Positions 1 to 11,400 of a stretch of 64,000 bases of DNA are shown one piece after another (position 1 is the first letter of the stretch; every line of letters begins with the position of its first letter). This DNA comes from Kryptolebias marmoratus (Eukaryota > Chordata > Actinopteri > Cyprinodontiformes > Rivulidae): the NCBI RefSeq assembly GCF_001649575.2, contig NC_051450.1:12487980-12551979 (forward strand). Reading direction: 5' to 3'. A program made the position numbers and the translations under genes. A model generated the notes under the pieces. It worked only from the letters and a program-made list of their open reading frames with translations, searched no databases and had not been told where the DNA came from.

Positions 1-286
1 TATATCCTTGTTCTCTCTCCAGTGATTAATGGATTCAGCAGTGGGATTCTATGCTAACAAGCCCCTTGTTGTTTGCTGCAGGCACGTTCAGGGCTGCGCT
101 TGGCTGGCTAAAAAACAAGAAACAACACAAGCAGGGGGAAACTCCCAGGAGAGGAGTGTGCAGAGACGAGGGATCCTGCCTGTGCCACGTTAGCGCGGCG
201 CATGTTGCGCACACGTGGATGGTGTGCGCCGCTGCTATCTATTACGTGTGATGATGAATCGCCGAGACTCAGGCCACCGCTCTCAC
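1..286 (-). other. gli3: gli3 intron 8, donor-side part
   Basis: This is the first 286 bases of the intron after exon 8, in transcript orientation. It starts with the GTGAGAG donor at 286. I see no exon, repeat or convincing regulatory block. A short GC-rich stretch with CGCG near 190-240 is unremarkable. Confidence 0.85.
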
Positions 287-506
287 CTGTGACGAGTCGT
301 TGGAGAGGGCCGACCGCTCGCTAACGCTGAGCCCGGCTGAGGGGATGCCGGGCACGGGTCGCTGGGTGGCAAAGGACGGCGTCGGGTGGACCAGGGGCGG
401 ACTGTGACCGAAGGCGGAGCCCACGATGCCCGGCTGACGGCCAATCAGCTGCTGGTGCACATGCAAAGCCACTGGAGTTGGAGGGTAGGCGAAGTTTAAC
501 ACTGGG
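287..506 (-). CDS. gli3: gli3 coding exon 8
   Basis: A 220-bp exon whose first base completes a Ser codon with exon 7, followed by 73 codons and a phase-0 end. The acceptor is GCTCTCTCCAG at 507 and the donor is TCACAG|GTGAGAG at 286. The peptide begins [20 protein letters not shown], continues [20 protein letters not shown], and then has RPVPGIPS and SNDSSQ. Human GLI3 reads [39 protein letters not shown] and RPIPGIP. It is two codons longer than human exon 8. A second AG lies five bases into the exon (CCAGCCCAG), and using it would shift the frame. The next exons, which lead to the five C2H2 zinc fingers, lie before position 1. Confidence 0.96.
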
Positions 507-2445
507 CTGGAGAGAGCAGCAGAATCATTTAGCAGAACTAAAACACTTCTTTACTCAAAACATCAAATCCAGAGGCAACGAGGCAGAAAAAGGGGAACTT
601 TAGTGCATAAATGGATTGTTCTGGATAACTCCCTCATTCCTGAGGGCAATCTGACAGGAGATGGTGTGGTAATGCTGGAACCAGGGGGGCTGCTGGCAAA
701 TAAAGCTTGTTAACACAGCGAATTATCAAGTAGTCTGTGTAAGACAGTGTGTCATTCCTCCACTGGGCAAATGATACAGATAATAAATAACCCCTTATCT
801 ATATTAGATCCAAGTAAATAATGCTGTAGCAGAGTTGTTTTTTTGTATAACTCTGTAGCCTGTTATTTCACAACTTTGTTGATCATAAAAATCTCATCAG
901 CCCCCTCTGTGTAACCGATGTTGAACAAGCGTATAAACACAGAAACAGCCCTGGCCTCCATTCATTCTGCACTCTGACAATTTGCTCGTCCTGCGACCCA
1001 TATGTCTGCTGATCTTATTATGAGCCGAGTGGAAATCAATGGGCCGAGACACATTTGGGGGCCCATCCGCTTGTCATATCACTCATCAGTCTGTTGGCGC
1101 TGGCTATTTGGGTCCTGTCACTTGGACAGTGGCAGAGTGTGCAGCGTGATTGATCAGGCTCTTCTTACAGATCGCTGATCAATGGCTGTGGGTGGGGCCA
1201 TGGATCTTGCTTTTTTTTTTTTTTTTTTGCGCCCTCATCTCTACTCTTTTCTTTTGCTTCACTTTGGCCAGCTTTGGCACCGGGACATGATGTATGGGAT
1301 GTTTTCATGAGGTGTACTGGATGAGTGACACAAGCCGCCAGGGAGGCAGCCTGACTGGCTGGCTGGGAAGATTGTCACCCACGCCGGGGTTTGACACACA
1401 CACACTCACTGGTGCCACACACTTTCCTTACATATTACAGTGCTATCCTGAAGAAAAAAGCCCAGTACTTTGTACTGTAATGTGTATGAAAAATGCAAAT
1501 CATTTGTATTAAATATTTTCAGCAAATCAATATTTTGAGTTAACTCCTGAATGACCTTCTTAGAGCACAAAGGAAACTTCCTGGAAAAAGTTTTAATCTT
1601 CAAACAGGCTTTTCAGTATTTTGTCTGTGTCATTTGCCTTTTTATTCTGTTCTGTTGTTTCCTTGATGCAACTGAATTGTATCTTTTATTAGTGTATATT
1701 TATTTTGAGTAAAGGCCTTGGCACTTCCAGGTTTCCAGCATTGACTCAAAATAAAATGTGGATATAACTGCAGTGACATTTCCAATTGCTCTGCAAAGTA
1801 CTACACTCAAAAAAAAAACCATTTGCATGTAAAATTGACAAATAGAAATATGTTTGAACAAAACAAATGTATACAGTTTAGGTTTATTAAATGATTTATT
1901 CTTGTTGATTGTGTGTAAATCCAACACTTAAAAATGTAACTTGTTGAATTTAAATAAAAGTAATTTACTAGGATTCTACGTAATTGTCTAAATTAAATTT
2001 TCAATAATTTAGCGAATTTAAAACAAATAAAAAAAGTAATAATTATTAAAACGTCATGTTTTTTCCCTGAAATGTTTAATTCAAATAGTGTGAATTAAAA
2101 CAAATCTGACAATAGCTAAGATCCACCCAGTTAAAACAAATTACATTACATAAGAATTTTGAATCAGCCCTTAAAGGCGGTGCTGACACACCTCAGATTT
2201 AATAAATTGCAAAACATAAATGCTTCATGTTAGGAAAAACCTTAAAATTGTTTATTTTTTGAGTTTAATTCTAAATATTCAGTCCATTATTTGGTTATCA
2301 CCTGCTTTGGGGTCAGGATATGAACATATAAGACGTGGGTTGGGGGTTATAGCCTAGTGGCCATTAGTGGTATTACACATAAAGGAATTCCACATTGGCT
2401 TCACATGTGAAAGTAAACGACTGTCTGTATTTTTCTATATGTTAC
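507..2445 (-). other. gli3: gli3 intron 7
   Basis: A 1.9-kb intron between exons 7 and 8. It holds a conserved-looking block at about 880-1205 (listed separately) and a poly-T tract at about 1211-1229. From about 1780 to 2310 the sequence is strongly AT-rich, and I cannot assign it to a known repeat. There is no further exon. Confidence 0.85.
880..1205. promoter_or_regulatory. Candidate intronic conserved element (intron 7)
   Basis: A balanced-composition block without simple repeats, set between AT-rich intron and a poly-T tract. It contains an inverted repeat ATTGATCAG / CTGATCAAT (1149-1157 and 1175-1183), TGATTGAT-like TALE sites and ATTA cores. This resembles the conserved non-coding elements known from GLI3 introns. 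No alignment was possible. Confidence 0.35.
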
Positions 2446-2650
2446 CTGATAGCTCTAGCAGAGAGGTGACCGTAGGAGCCGCTGGTGGAGGAGCTGGAGC
2501 GGGAGTTGTTGATCAGCTGGTTGACGATGGCGGTGGGGGAGTTACGGATCATGGTCTGCAAGTCGAGGCTGTGCTCAGAGAGCGGCGAGATGGGCAGGGG
2601 GCGCTTCCTGCTGGGCCGTACTGGGAGCCTCGGGCTTGAGAAACGGGAGC
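2446..2650 (-). CDS. gli3: gli3 coding exon 7 with SUFU-binding motif
   Basis: A 205-bp exon with 67 full codons. The acceptor is ATCCCGTAG at 2651 and the donor is GCTATCAG|GTAACAT at 2445. The peptide contains [37 protein letters not shown], and a serine-rich [25 protein letters not shown], encoded at 2463-2477, is the conserved short motif by which GLI proteins bind SUFU, which holds them in the cytoplasm and promotes repressor formation. The basic PSRKR cluster and the following ISPLS are also conserved in GLI2 and GLI3. The fish sequence has one codon more than human (NQLINNS against TILNNS). Sequence and exon boundary agree with human exon 7. Confidence 0.97.
2463..2477 (-). other. gli3: SUFU-binding motif SYGHL codons
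   Basis: Five codons TCC TAC GGT CAC CTC within exon 7 encode SYGHL. This short motif is conserved in all GLI/Ci proteins and is the established N-terminal SUFU contact. It is intact here, so SUFU regulation is expected to be conserved. Confidence 0.95.
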
Positions 2651-3842
2651 CTACGGGATGTCAGCAAAGATCAGAGTAAGATTGATGAAGAGGCAAATGT
2701 TGTCGTAAACATGAAGGATTAAAATATTATGAACAGCTGTAAATTCTCTTCATTCTGCTCTCTTGTGTAGTGTTTCTTGACACAAGGGCATCGGCTAAAT
2801 TTTAAAAAATTATCAAGAAAAAAAGAGCGCTTGCTTGTTTTTTTTCCACATCATTTTCTGTTTGACTTCATCCAAATTGTAACCTAATCAAACCCTAGCA
2901 GATGACACTTTTGTCAATCATCAGACAAAAGGCTCATCTCAGTGAGTGTTCAGCTGTCACTTGATGCACTGCTTGCATTTCATCTATGAGAAAACATGCC
3001 TTTTATGTTGGAGAAATGCTCTGACTGTGTATGGTAATATTTAATCAAGTCCAATTTGACTCGTTATTCAAATGCAATCAGTGTTGACTGCAAATACCAA
3101 AAGGGGGGTTTGAAAAGGTAAAAGGCGGAAACGGCGCAACCATTCTCTCTGCATGTACAATGAGCCACGGGTAGAGATTAAAACATGACTTTTGTTGTCT
3201 TTTCACATAGAGATGTCACAAACAAGACAGAGAAAAACAGGGGGAAGATGGAAGGAGGGGGGAAAAAAAGCGCTGAGGGGATGTCGCGCTTTGTGCGTGA
3301 ACTGACACAATGACTTTGTGACTCAAGACTTGGAAATAAAACATTTTGAGTTATTTCATAAAGGCAAACAAAACCAGCTTGCACAGCCCCGATAACCCTC
3401 CCCCCTCCATATTTACGTCCCCCTCAATCCATCCATCTCCTAAAACGTAAATGCTCTATCTCTCGTTTGACACATTCAGCGATTACAGAGGGCTCCATTC
3501 ACATGGTAATCAGAGTGTGTGGATGTGAGTGTGTGTACGTGGATGCTGCTGCGGTGGTGTTCTGGCATACGGCAGCCCGAGCTGCATCCCACAGCATGAA
3601 GCTGTATGGAGAGCAACACCTTCTTTACATTGTCATTGTATGGAGGCGCGTGTGTTTCATCTGTAAGGTGGCACATGCAAGCAAACCCTGGGCGCACACA
3701 AACGCTGACATACAAAGTAGTTTATCACAAGATTCCTCGCAAGTCTGACTTTTTACTTATTCACCAACAATATACAGTATATCATCTTTCTTTCTATTTG
3801 GGCAAATGCAACCAATCCACCCCAATTTGACAACACCTTTTG

Positions 3843-4417
3843 GATAGTTCAGATTTTCTGAATTGGGGATCTGAACAATTAATATCTTACCTGCTCTAGA
3901 TAGCTCTTTGAATTACTTCAGTTTAGAGAAATAATGTTTAATTTTTAGCAAACTGAGGAGCTAATTGCTAGTCTGAGTGGGGTAAAGACCCAAGTAAATT
4001 GTTGCCATTTAAAAAAAAGAAAATTCAAAAATATCACAGCAGTCTAAGCAAACACTGTTTAATAAGCGTTTATGCTGTCCTCAGAAATGGTCTCAGAAAT
4101 ACTGCTCTTGCCAGAAATGCCCCAGGCTGCACTGAAAGTGCTACAGTTAACTGCTGCTGCTTTTTTCTGTTTGAAAATAACCGTAGTATTCAAAGTAAAT
4201 AACTGTGTAACGCAAAATTGTTGTTTTAAGTTGTTTTAGGACTCCAACAGTCCACCCTAGTCTTGGCCTTGTTCTAACTAGCCATTAGCTCATTCGTTCG
4301 CTCAGAATTAAACAATTTCTCCAAACCAAGGTTGTTCAAAGAGCTATCTACAACAGGTAAGATAACAGTTATTCATAACCTTTCCACAGAACCCCACTCC
4401 AAACAATCTGAACTATT
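3843..4417. mobile_element. TTAA-type MITE, copy 1
   Basis: A non-autonomous DNA transposon about 575 bp long with inverted repeats of roughly 80 bp. The left end, starting GATAGTTCAGATT and including ATCTTACCTGCTCTAGATAG, is the reverse complement of the right end with CTATCTACAACAGGTAAGAT and ending AATCTGAACTATT. TTAA is kept just outside the right end (4421-4424); on the left it is mutated. It has no coding capacity. Each end carries CAGGTAAGAT, a strong splice-donor match. Confidence 0.8.
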
Positions 4418-4798
4418 ACCTTAAACAAGCTGCATCTCAGTGAGTGCGAGGTGCAGCATCCACTTGTGGAAAATTGGGAGAGGCTGGATGGGAGAGGGGG
4501 GCTAGCTTGGGAGAAGGGGCCTGTGTGCCATTGCTGCAAAGCCTCATGGGACTGGTGTTTATTAATGCACAGCCCAAATGATAAATCGGCCAACCGGGGA
4601 GACAGAGAGAGAAGCGTCCTGGCTCGTAGCAGGACTGTCCCTCTAATTTCCTCTTGATTTATGGACGGGATGGCTGGTTACGCGCCGCGTCATTAATTCT
4701 GAGGGCCGGGGAGGGTTCAGACGGGCCAGAATGACGGAGGTGGAAATAAAAGTTGGTTCCAAAACTGGGGTTGAGCCTTTAGCAACACACCGAGGACA

Positions 4799-4821
4799 GT
4801 GTGTGTGTGTGTGTGTGTGTG
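4799..4821. repeat. (GT)n microsatellite
   Basis: About 11 uninterrupted GT units, expected to be polymorphic. Confidence 0.95.
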
Positions 4822-5379
4822 AGGGGGGAAGGAGGGGTACAGGAGGTTCGAGAGAAACACACAAGAGGGCACAAATTCTACTTTGGCGCAGTGTAAAACT
4901 AGACCCTGGAGATGTAAAAACAGTACAATAAACTATGATTCTTGTCCTGGAAAGGGGTTACTATTTTTTCATGGGGGGAAAAAAAATGTACTAAACCGAG
5001 AAATTGTTTGTTAAAATTTTAATTTATGCTATTTAGCATGCACAGATGGTGTGTTAATATTTAATTAAGAGTTTACTAAACAATTTAATGCAATTACAAA
5101 CAGCTAAAGTACGAGGACTTTTAATGTTTAAAAATGTACCGCATTTTTCATTTTTTTTTTTATACAAACACACGTAACATAATAATATAATGTTGACAAA
5201 TACATTAATAAACATCTATGTTTGCTTACAGTTACAAATCAGTGTTCTTAGAAATGTGAAAATTGTTTAAATGTGATTTGGTGTGAGATAATAAATATTA
5301 GCTGCATTCAGTCAGCTTAAAAAAGCTGCAGAGGTGCTTAAAAACACTTAAATGCTCAAATCAAACCTGTTTATGAGAA

Positions 5380-6180
5380 GACCAATTTCCTATTAACAGG
5401 AAAATAGCGCAGAGATTAGCTAATAGAGGCCACAAGTAAACATTAGAGCGTAGTGCAGACTTCAGTCATAGTGATCTATGAGAGCTACAGTGCTAATTAG
5501 GCAGTACTAACGGAGACAATAGACCATTAAAGCACAAATAGGCAGGACAGGCCCATTGTTTCATTAGCACAACTCTCTCTGAAGGTAATTACGCTAATTT
5601 GGAATAGACTAAAATAGCTTCATGGTAGCCCAGATTATCAGTGATAGACTTTGCTCTTTATGGCTTTTTTTTTCTTCTTCCTAATATTCGCCAAAGCTTT
5701 TAAAGTGTTAATTTTTTTTGCATCGCACATTGCTGAAACATGATGAGTTATTACTGGCAATGATCACAGGCGATTTTTAAGTGAGGAAGCGCCGCATCTC
5801 GCCACTGAAATTTGGCCCTAATTGTTTTGTTTCAGTCTATTAATCTTAAAAAGTGACACAGAAGAAAGGATTTCTCCAGTGATGAATGGTGGGACATTCC
5901 AATTCCCACTTAATAGCAATTAATTTTCTGATACCAGCACAAGTTTGGCTAGTTTTAATTAGTTTGTTCGGAGGAACGGGGGGGAAGTTCACCCCGGATT
6001 TCCATGAAAGCAGTGTCTGTCTGACTAAATACACTCTCATCAAAGGGAGAGGGGTGAGGCTGTCTGACCTTTCTAAGATTCGGTGTGCATTTAATTTCCT
6101 ATTTACACTCATTAGCATAAGTCCTTTGCACACAGTCCTGAGCTCAACACATTAAGACAATGGTTCATTTAAATCATGTC
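5380..6180. promoter_or_regulatory. Candidate developmental enhancer (intron 6)
   Basis: About 800 bp of non-repetitive sequence with unusually dense homeodomain-type cores: GCTAATTAGG at about 5492-5501, GGTAATTACGCTAATTT at 5584-5600, CAATTAATTTT near 5918-5928, TTTTAATTAG at 5953-5962, and CATTAGCATAA near 6108-6118. Composition and motif density match human-fish conserved elements in GLI3 introns, several of which are tested enhancers. I infer an enhancer here. Target tissue cannot be read from the sequence. Confidence 0.45.
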
Positions 6181-7477
6181 AAAGTAAAGTTGTGGAAGCC
6201 TCCTCGCCGTGGTTGAGGTGCAGCTTGATTTATATATAGGTGCGTTGTGAAGGTGCACTTTAAGGGTTGAATTCCCGCTGGGGCCACCCACACGTTACTT
6301 CGCGGGTATGCACTTCTAAGACTTAAAGGTGCAGTCCCAGCAGGAATGGACGCGGTGGGTGTCTTTTGTCCCACAGGGCTGCTTAAAATGTCCGGTTTAC
6401 CTTGACGTAAAACTCTTCATAAAGCATAATGTCTAATAATGGTGCCATTTCTTCATGCAATTAGGACCTAGCTCAAAACGGCATATAGTCACTGTATTTT
6501 AGGTCTCATATAAATGCACGTAAACAACACTCACGTTTTTTTTAATCCTGGTTTTAAATGCTCTGAAATTGTCTGCAAAGGCCACACTGAAAAAATGAAT
6601 ATATTATATATTTGCTACTATTTATTTCTACAATAAAACAACAAGAATTATGTGCCTTTTTAAAGATAAAAAGTTTCAAGGAGATGCACTTTTGTCAAAA
6701 ATAAGATGTCTGATTTTATGAGACAGTTCTGTCTTTACCACATTCTGAAGCCTGATCATATTGACCTGATTCACTGATACAACTTCCTGCAAGGTTTTAT
6801 TTTAGCTTAAACTGGTCACTGATGTTGGCTGGTACTTTTATTATCACAACTATATGGATATGAAATGTATTCATTTTTCTAAAGTAGTGAGAAGGCCTAT
6901 TTCTGAAAAGCTTTTCCAGTATCTTATTGGGATGCAACAACTGGCAACTAGCTGGCAAACAGCATTTGCAAGGGAGTCTTTAAAATGTATCAAAATGTTT
7001 GCAGGGGTTCTCAAAATCCAAGGTGAGTACGAAGCAGACTGAGGTTGGTATGAAGCATACCCTATAATACATTTTTGCAAATCATCTATGCAAAATTAGG
7101 TGGTGATTTTCAAAAATTGACCATTAAAAACTATCCTCTGGTCCCAGTGAGATACCATCTTTTGAACCATCGGCTGGTGGGGACTTCTCACCTCATGAGG
7201 CTTGTATGATGAATTAATATGCAAACTAGATTGAGTATTGCTTTGTTTTGCCTTAACGATTTCATTAAAAGTTTCTATTTTAGAGATACAAACTTATGAA
7301 CAAGTAAATAAATCTGCTTATATGTATTTAAAGAACTTGAATGCTGTGAAAAGTATAAATAAACATATTGTTAGGGCTGAATGAGGTTAAATGCATAAAA
7401 CCAAGCAGACTAATACAAACTAACTTCACTGCTGTTTATGTGTAAACATATATGATGTGAGATCAGTGTAGACGTAC

Positions 7478-7636
7478 TATCCATGGCCTGCAGATACTCC
7501 ATGTGCAGGGCGCTGGCGCTGCTGGCTCCGGCCGCGGTTGCCACAGATGGGAGAAGGTCAGTCGTGTACGGGCTGCGGTGGCCCGCCAGTAGAGCCATCG
7601 GATGGTAGTACTCCGCTGTCAGGCTCGCGTGAGGCG
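7478..7636 (-). CDS. gli3: gli3 coding exon 6
   Basis: A 159-bp exon with 52 full codons. The acceptor has a T/C tract ending CGCTCCAG at 7637, and the donor is GGATA|GTACGTC at 7477. The peptide reads [20 protein letters not shown] and [16 protein letters not shown], ending HMEYLQAMD. Human GLI3 has [41 protein letters not shown]. The fish exon is four codons longer because of an Ala/Ser-rich insertion (AAGASSASA). The first Ala codon is split with exon 5, and the trailing A is joined to exon 7 to make Ser. No enzymatic motif is expected in this segment. Confidence 0.95.
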
Positions 7637-10600
7637 CTGGAGCGGGAGAAAAAAGGTCAGGTCAGCAAAGCGAGCGCGATCACCCACCGATGGGCCAATT
7701 CAAGGAATGTTGGGCAGAGAGAGTGGGAAACAAGTGAGAAAATTTATTAGGCATTAAGAGAAACACGACAGGGCGAACACCTGCGCTGCATTAAAAAACT
7801 TGCACTCATTTACTTCGGATGATAATCAGCTCAGCAGAACAGTAATGAGCACATTAGCAACACCATCAAGTTAACCAAAACAGCTGCACAGGGAGCATCA
7901 CCTGAAGTGGAGAGCCTCACTGAGGGATTATGGGATGCTTGCTCAGAGATTACAGTGAGTGTGCATCAGTGTTTGAATGATGCATTTGTGCAAACCGAAA
8001 ACAGCAAAACTGATCATCTTGCAATACAATCCCTAAATAGCCTTTTTTTTCCTCTCTATCTCAATGTTGTTTGATCACCAGTGTGCGTGTGTGTGCGTGT
8101 GTGGTAAGAGTATGTGGGCTAACGTGTCTTTTGGCAAAAGATGTTGCCTGCGTGTTGCACACATCAGGGCTGCAGCCTGCAGATATGCAACCTGCTCCTC
8201 AACTCTCCTCTACAGGGAAACAAAAGGCCTAAATCTTCCCAGATAGATCTGCACGCATTAAAAGATGCAGCAAACGATTCTGCCTCCACTTCACTTTCTT
8301 TTTTTTTCTCAGTGCCTCTCTTTTCCAAGTCATTCCCTTAGTTATGGAGCGCGGTAAGTCCTTGAACCACGGCCTAAAAATAAACATCTGGCATGGGGCT
8401 TCCATATGCAAATATTGTAAGAAAAGAGAGACTAACACTGTGGTTTTGGATGCAAATATGGAATCGGTTTAGACGACTGCAGCTCCTTCTCCCCCCCTAA
8501 TTTGAGAAATAAAGAGAAAATAAATAAAGAAACACTGTATGAGGAGATTTCCTCTTAAGTCTGGCCCGTATGGCTGCAGTATGCATCAGTGATTGGTGGA
8601 ATAAACGGGAGAAAAAAATGGTAAATTAATTCGATTTGGCTTTTATGTCTTCAGTGGAAGGGGGGAGTTTCTTAATTGTCACCAGCGTTCCGCCTTAGCT
8701 TTGCTTTTGCATTCAACCATAATGTGTCCCATTCAGTTTCCATGCACGGAAAAGAGCTTTGCGAAATTTCTAAATCAGAAATGTTGGCATCAGAGTGTGA
8801 TCCTGGGGGCAAAAAAAAAAAAAAAAAATGGGCAAGTGGAGGAAAGGCTGTCAGTGTGGCACTCGTGCCTCAGGATCCGATGAGCCACCGGGTTCTCCTT
8901 CGGCACAACAATAGGATCAGGGGCAAGCCTATACCTCTGAACTGGCTGTTGAGTAAAGAAAAAGATGGGAATTTAAAGAAGGAACAAAAAAAAAACTGTG
9001 AAAGCAAATGTGTGGCAGCAGGAGGGTGGCACTAAATCCCACCCACTTTAAACCTCCATTAGATTCTGTTAATTAATTCATCATTATTCAAATGTACTTT
9101 TTGCTGGAGAAAAAAAAAATCTTTGCATACTGAAGAAGGAGGCTCCCTGTAAGCGCAGTGATATACTAACAACACAAAAGCTGATGGGTTAATTAATCAC
9201 CAAATTGATTAAAGGAGTAATTAGGTGCCTCATTCACAATTCACAGCATTATGAATTAAAAGGGGGATCATGTGGTAGGTTGGGGGAACTATTTTGATTT
9301 AAAGCAATCCGAGCCTGGTGCACATTATGTTATGGTAATGGAAACCTGGAGGGCAGAGAGTCAGAGCTCGATCGTGTACCTCCAGTTTGCAAAGAGCCAA
9401 AGTGAAGTGCAGGAGGGGGTTGAGTGAAGCTGCAAGCACACACTTTGAGTCTTCACTTAGTGGTTAACAGACCTTGATGAGAGGAAGCCGAGAGTGTGGA
9501 TGCAGGGGAAATAACCCTGCTACCTGTCATTTCACAAAATACATTCCAACATCAGACGGGGAGCTAAAGAGGGTGTCTGCAACTGAGGAACCAAAAGGGT
9601 TGATAGCTGAGGGTGTACAGGGGGTTTAAATGGTTGTTAGGCCATTTCAGTAAAAGCTTAACGTAGAAACAGGATCTTCATGACAACAGATCAGGAGATT
9701 TGTAAAAAAACAGCAAAACAAGCCTTATACATCTCTGGTTTGATTGAAAAAATATTTTTGGAAAAGCTTTTCCAAGTATTTATAACTGCATTCTGTTAGA
9801 TGATTTTTAATACATAAATAATTAGAATTTTTTTAATCAAAATGATAAAAAAAACAGCAGAAAGATCTGTAAAAATAAATATTAATAGGGAATTAAACTG
9901 GTATGCAATGAAGCTCAAACTCAAACTGCTAAATAACTGATTAAAGACGGTGAAATAAGGGACATTTTCAGTTAAAAGTTGATAAGTCATGAGTTTGTGT
10001 TATTCTTTCTTTATATATTTGTGTGGTAAAAACACAGTAAAAAGATTTTATTAAGTCAAAACTAAACAGGATTTTTTTTTTCCATTTTCTTATTTTACAA
10101 ATGGGGTATGTAGAGTTGTTTATTTAAAATTTAATTCAATCTTGTTGTTTTGTTCCACAACTATCACTTTTGTTCACAAGGAATAAAAATTAAAGCAGAC
10201 TTGTTGATTTTTTTTTTGTCCTTGAGATGCAAGCTAATTGATTATAAATAAGGAAAAACCTATCATCAAATTGGCTGTTTTTTCACTTTATTCCCGCAAC
10301 ATATTTAAAATGACGTTTTATCCCACAGGACTAAACCAAAAATCGATCTGCTCAAGTTTAATCTTTGCATCACTTGTTCATATACAACTTCAATGTTTCA
10401 GGCCTTTGTTGCAGTCACTCAAGAACCAGTTTACTGTGTGGGGAAACAAATGCTCCCTTTAGAGAACTCAAGGATTAGCTTCCCTCCAACCTGTGAGCCC
10501 CCACCTACGCGGAACGTGCTGCTCTCATAATACCCCGACCCTGACTCAGATAACATCTCGCCGACCCCTGGGTCTTAATAGAGATGGATCTGGTTGCTTC

Positions 10601-10792
10601 TCCGCTGACCTCTTCTGATCTCATACTAGAATTAAACTGATACTCAGAGCTGAGATTCCTTCTAATAGCAATCGAAACCTTGCTGATCAATCCCAACAAT
10701 TATCTTTAAAGAGCTATGAGGCCTAGTTGTCTCATTCACTCGCTGCTTATATAAGTGTGTGTGTGAGTGTGTGTGTGTTTGAGTTTATTCAC
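7637..10792 (-). other. gli3: gli3 intron 5
   Basis: A 3.2-kb intron. The section 8560-9350 looks like a conserved regulatory block and is listed separately. Poly-A runs occur near 8811-8828 and 9109-9119. The stretch 9650-10250 is AT-rich with nothing recognisable, and 10450-10720 shows no coding pattern. A GT-rich stretch lies at about 10756-10778, next to the donor of exon 5. Confidence 0.85.
8560..9350. promoter_or_regulatory. Candidate regulatory block with paired TTAATTAA sites (intron 5)
   Basis: Contains two perfect TTAATTAA palindromes at 9069-9076 and 9189-9196. Further ATTA/TAAT cores lie around 9205-9270 (AAATTGATTAAAGG, GTAATTAGG). The block lies between ordinary AT-rich stretches and looks non-repetitive. 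A poly-A run at 8811-8828 interrupts it. The enhancer role is inferred. Confidence 0.35.
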
Positions 10793-10998
10793 CATCTGCT
10801 GGGCTGAGGCCCCGGGTGGCTGACACAACGGAGATGGAGGGGCTGCTGTGGATGGAGCGGATGTAGTCCATGTATGGGTTAATGTAGGGGTGCGGAGGGT
10901 GGAAGGGTGACTCCGCCCCCACGGAGGGGTTCCGCTGAGGCGAGATCCGAATGAGGGAGATGTCGGAGAAAGCCGGACTGCCCGCCAGCGCCGGAGGC
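10793..10998 (-). CDS. gli3: gli3 coding exon 5
   Basis: A 206-bp exon, the same length as human exon 5, with 68 full codons. The acceptor is GTCTCTGCAG at 10999 and the donor is GATG|GTGAAT at 10792. The peptide starts [20 protein letters not shown], continues [20 protein letters not shown], and ends with [14 protein letters not shown] and [10 protein letters not shown]. The [19 protein letters not shown] core is close to identical to tetrapod GLI3 and separates it from GLI2, which has SPHPAG and HYLRS. This segment lies in the GLI N-terminal regulatory region between the repressor part and the SUFU-binding site. CA and GT runs sit on both sides of the exon within the introns. Confidence 0.96.
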
Positions 10999-11279
10999 CT
11001 GCAGAGACACACACACACGCACAAAGGTTAAATAGGGAGTGAATGACGAATGTGTTTCAACTCAAAATGAAAAAAAAAAAACTTTTGATAATCAGACAAA
11101 TATACAGAAAAAAATGTGATTTTCATTCCTAATGAAACTTGTAGCACATTCTTTTAGAATGATACACACTTGAAAAGTTTCCATGTTCAAATAAACCTTT
11201 TCACCCAGCCTAAAAAATTTTCCCAAAGCAGAATCCACAGACTTAAATTCATACATGAATAAATCCATGGAATTCAGTC

Positions 11280-11400
11280 AAAAGGTTATGATCAACAGCA
11301 TCTTACCTGCTGTAGATAGCTCTTTGAACAGCTTCAATTATGCAAAACAGTCTAATTCTGACCCGACTGACATATAATGGCTAGTCCAAGTCATCTTAAA
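11280..11400. mobile_element. TTAA-type MITE, partial copy
   Basis: One end of the same MITE family, starting AAAGGTTATG and continuing through ATCTTACCTG (11300-11309) and TAGATAGCTCTTTGA. The internal part fades out and the opposite end is missing. Confidence 0.65.

Larger units (their letters stand above)
2651..7477 (-). other. gli3: gli3 intron 6
   Basis: A 4.8-kb intron. It contains a TTAA-type MITE at 3843-4417, a (GT)n microsatellite at about 4799-4821, an AT-rich stretch at about 4920-5330, and a strong regulatory candidate at 5380-6180. The stretch from 6400 to 7100 is ordinary AT-rich intron. A small conserved-looking stretch lies near 7140-7250. No extra exon was recognised. Confidence 0.85.
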
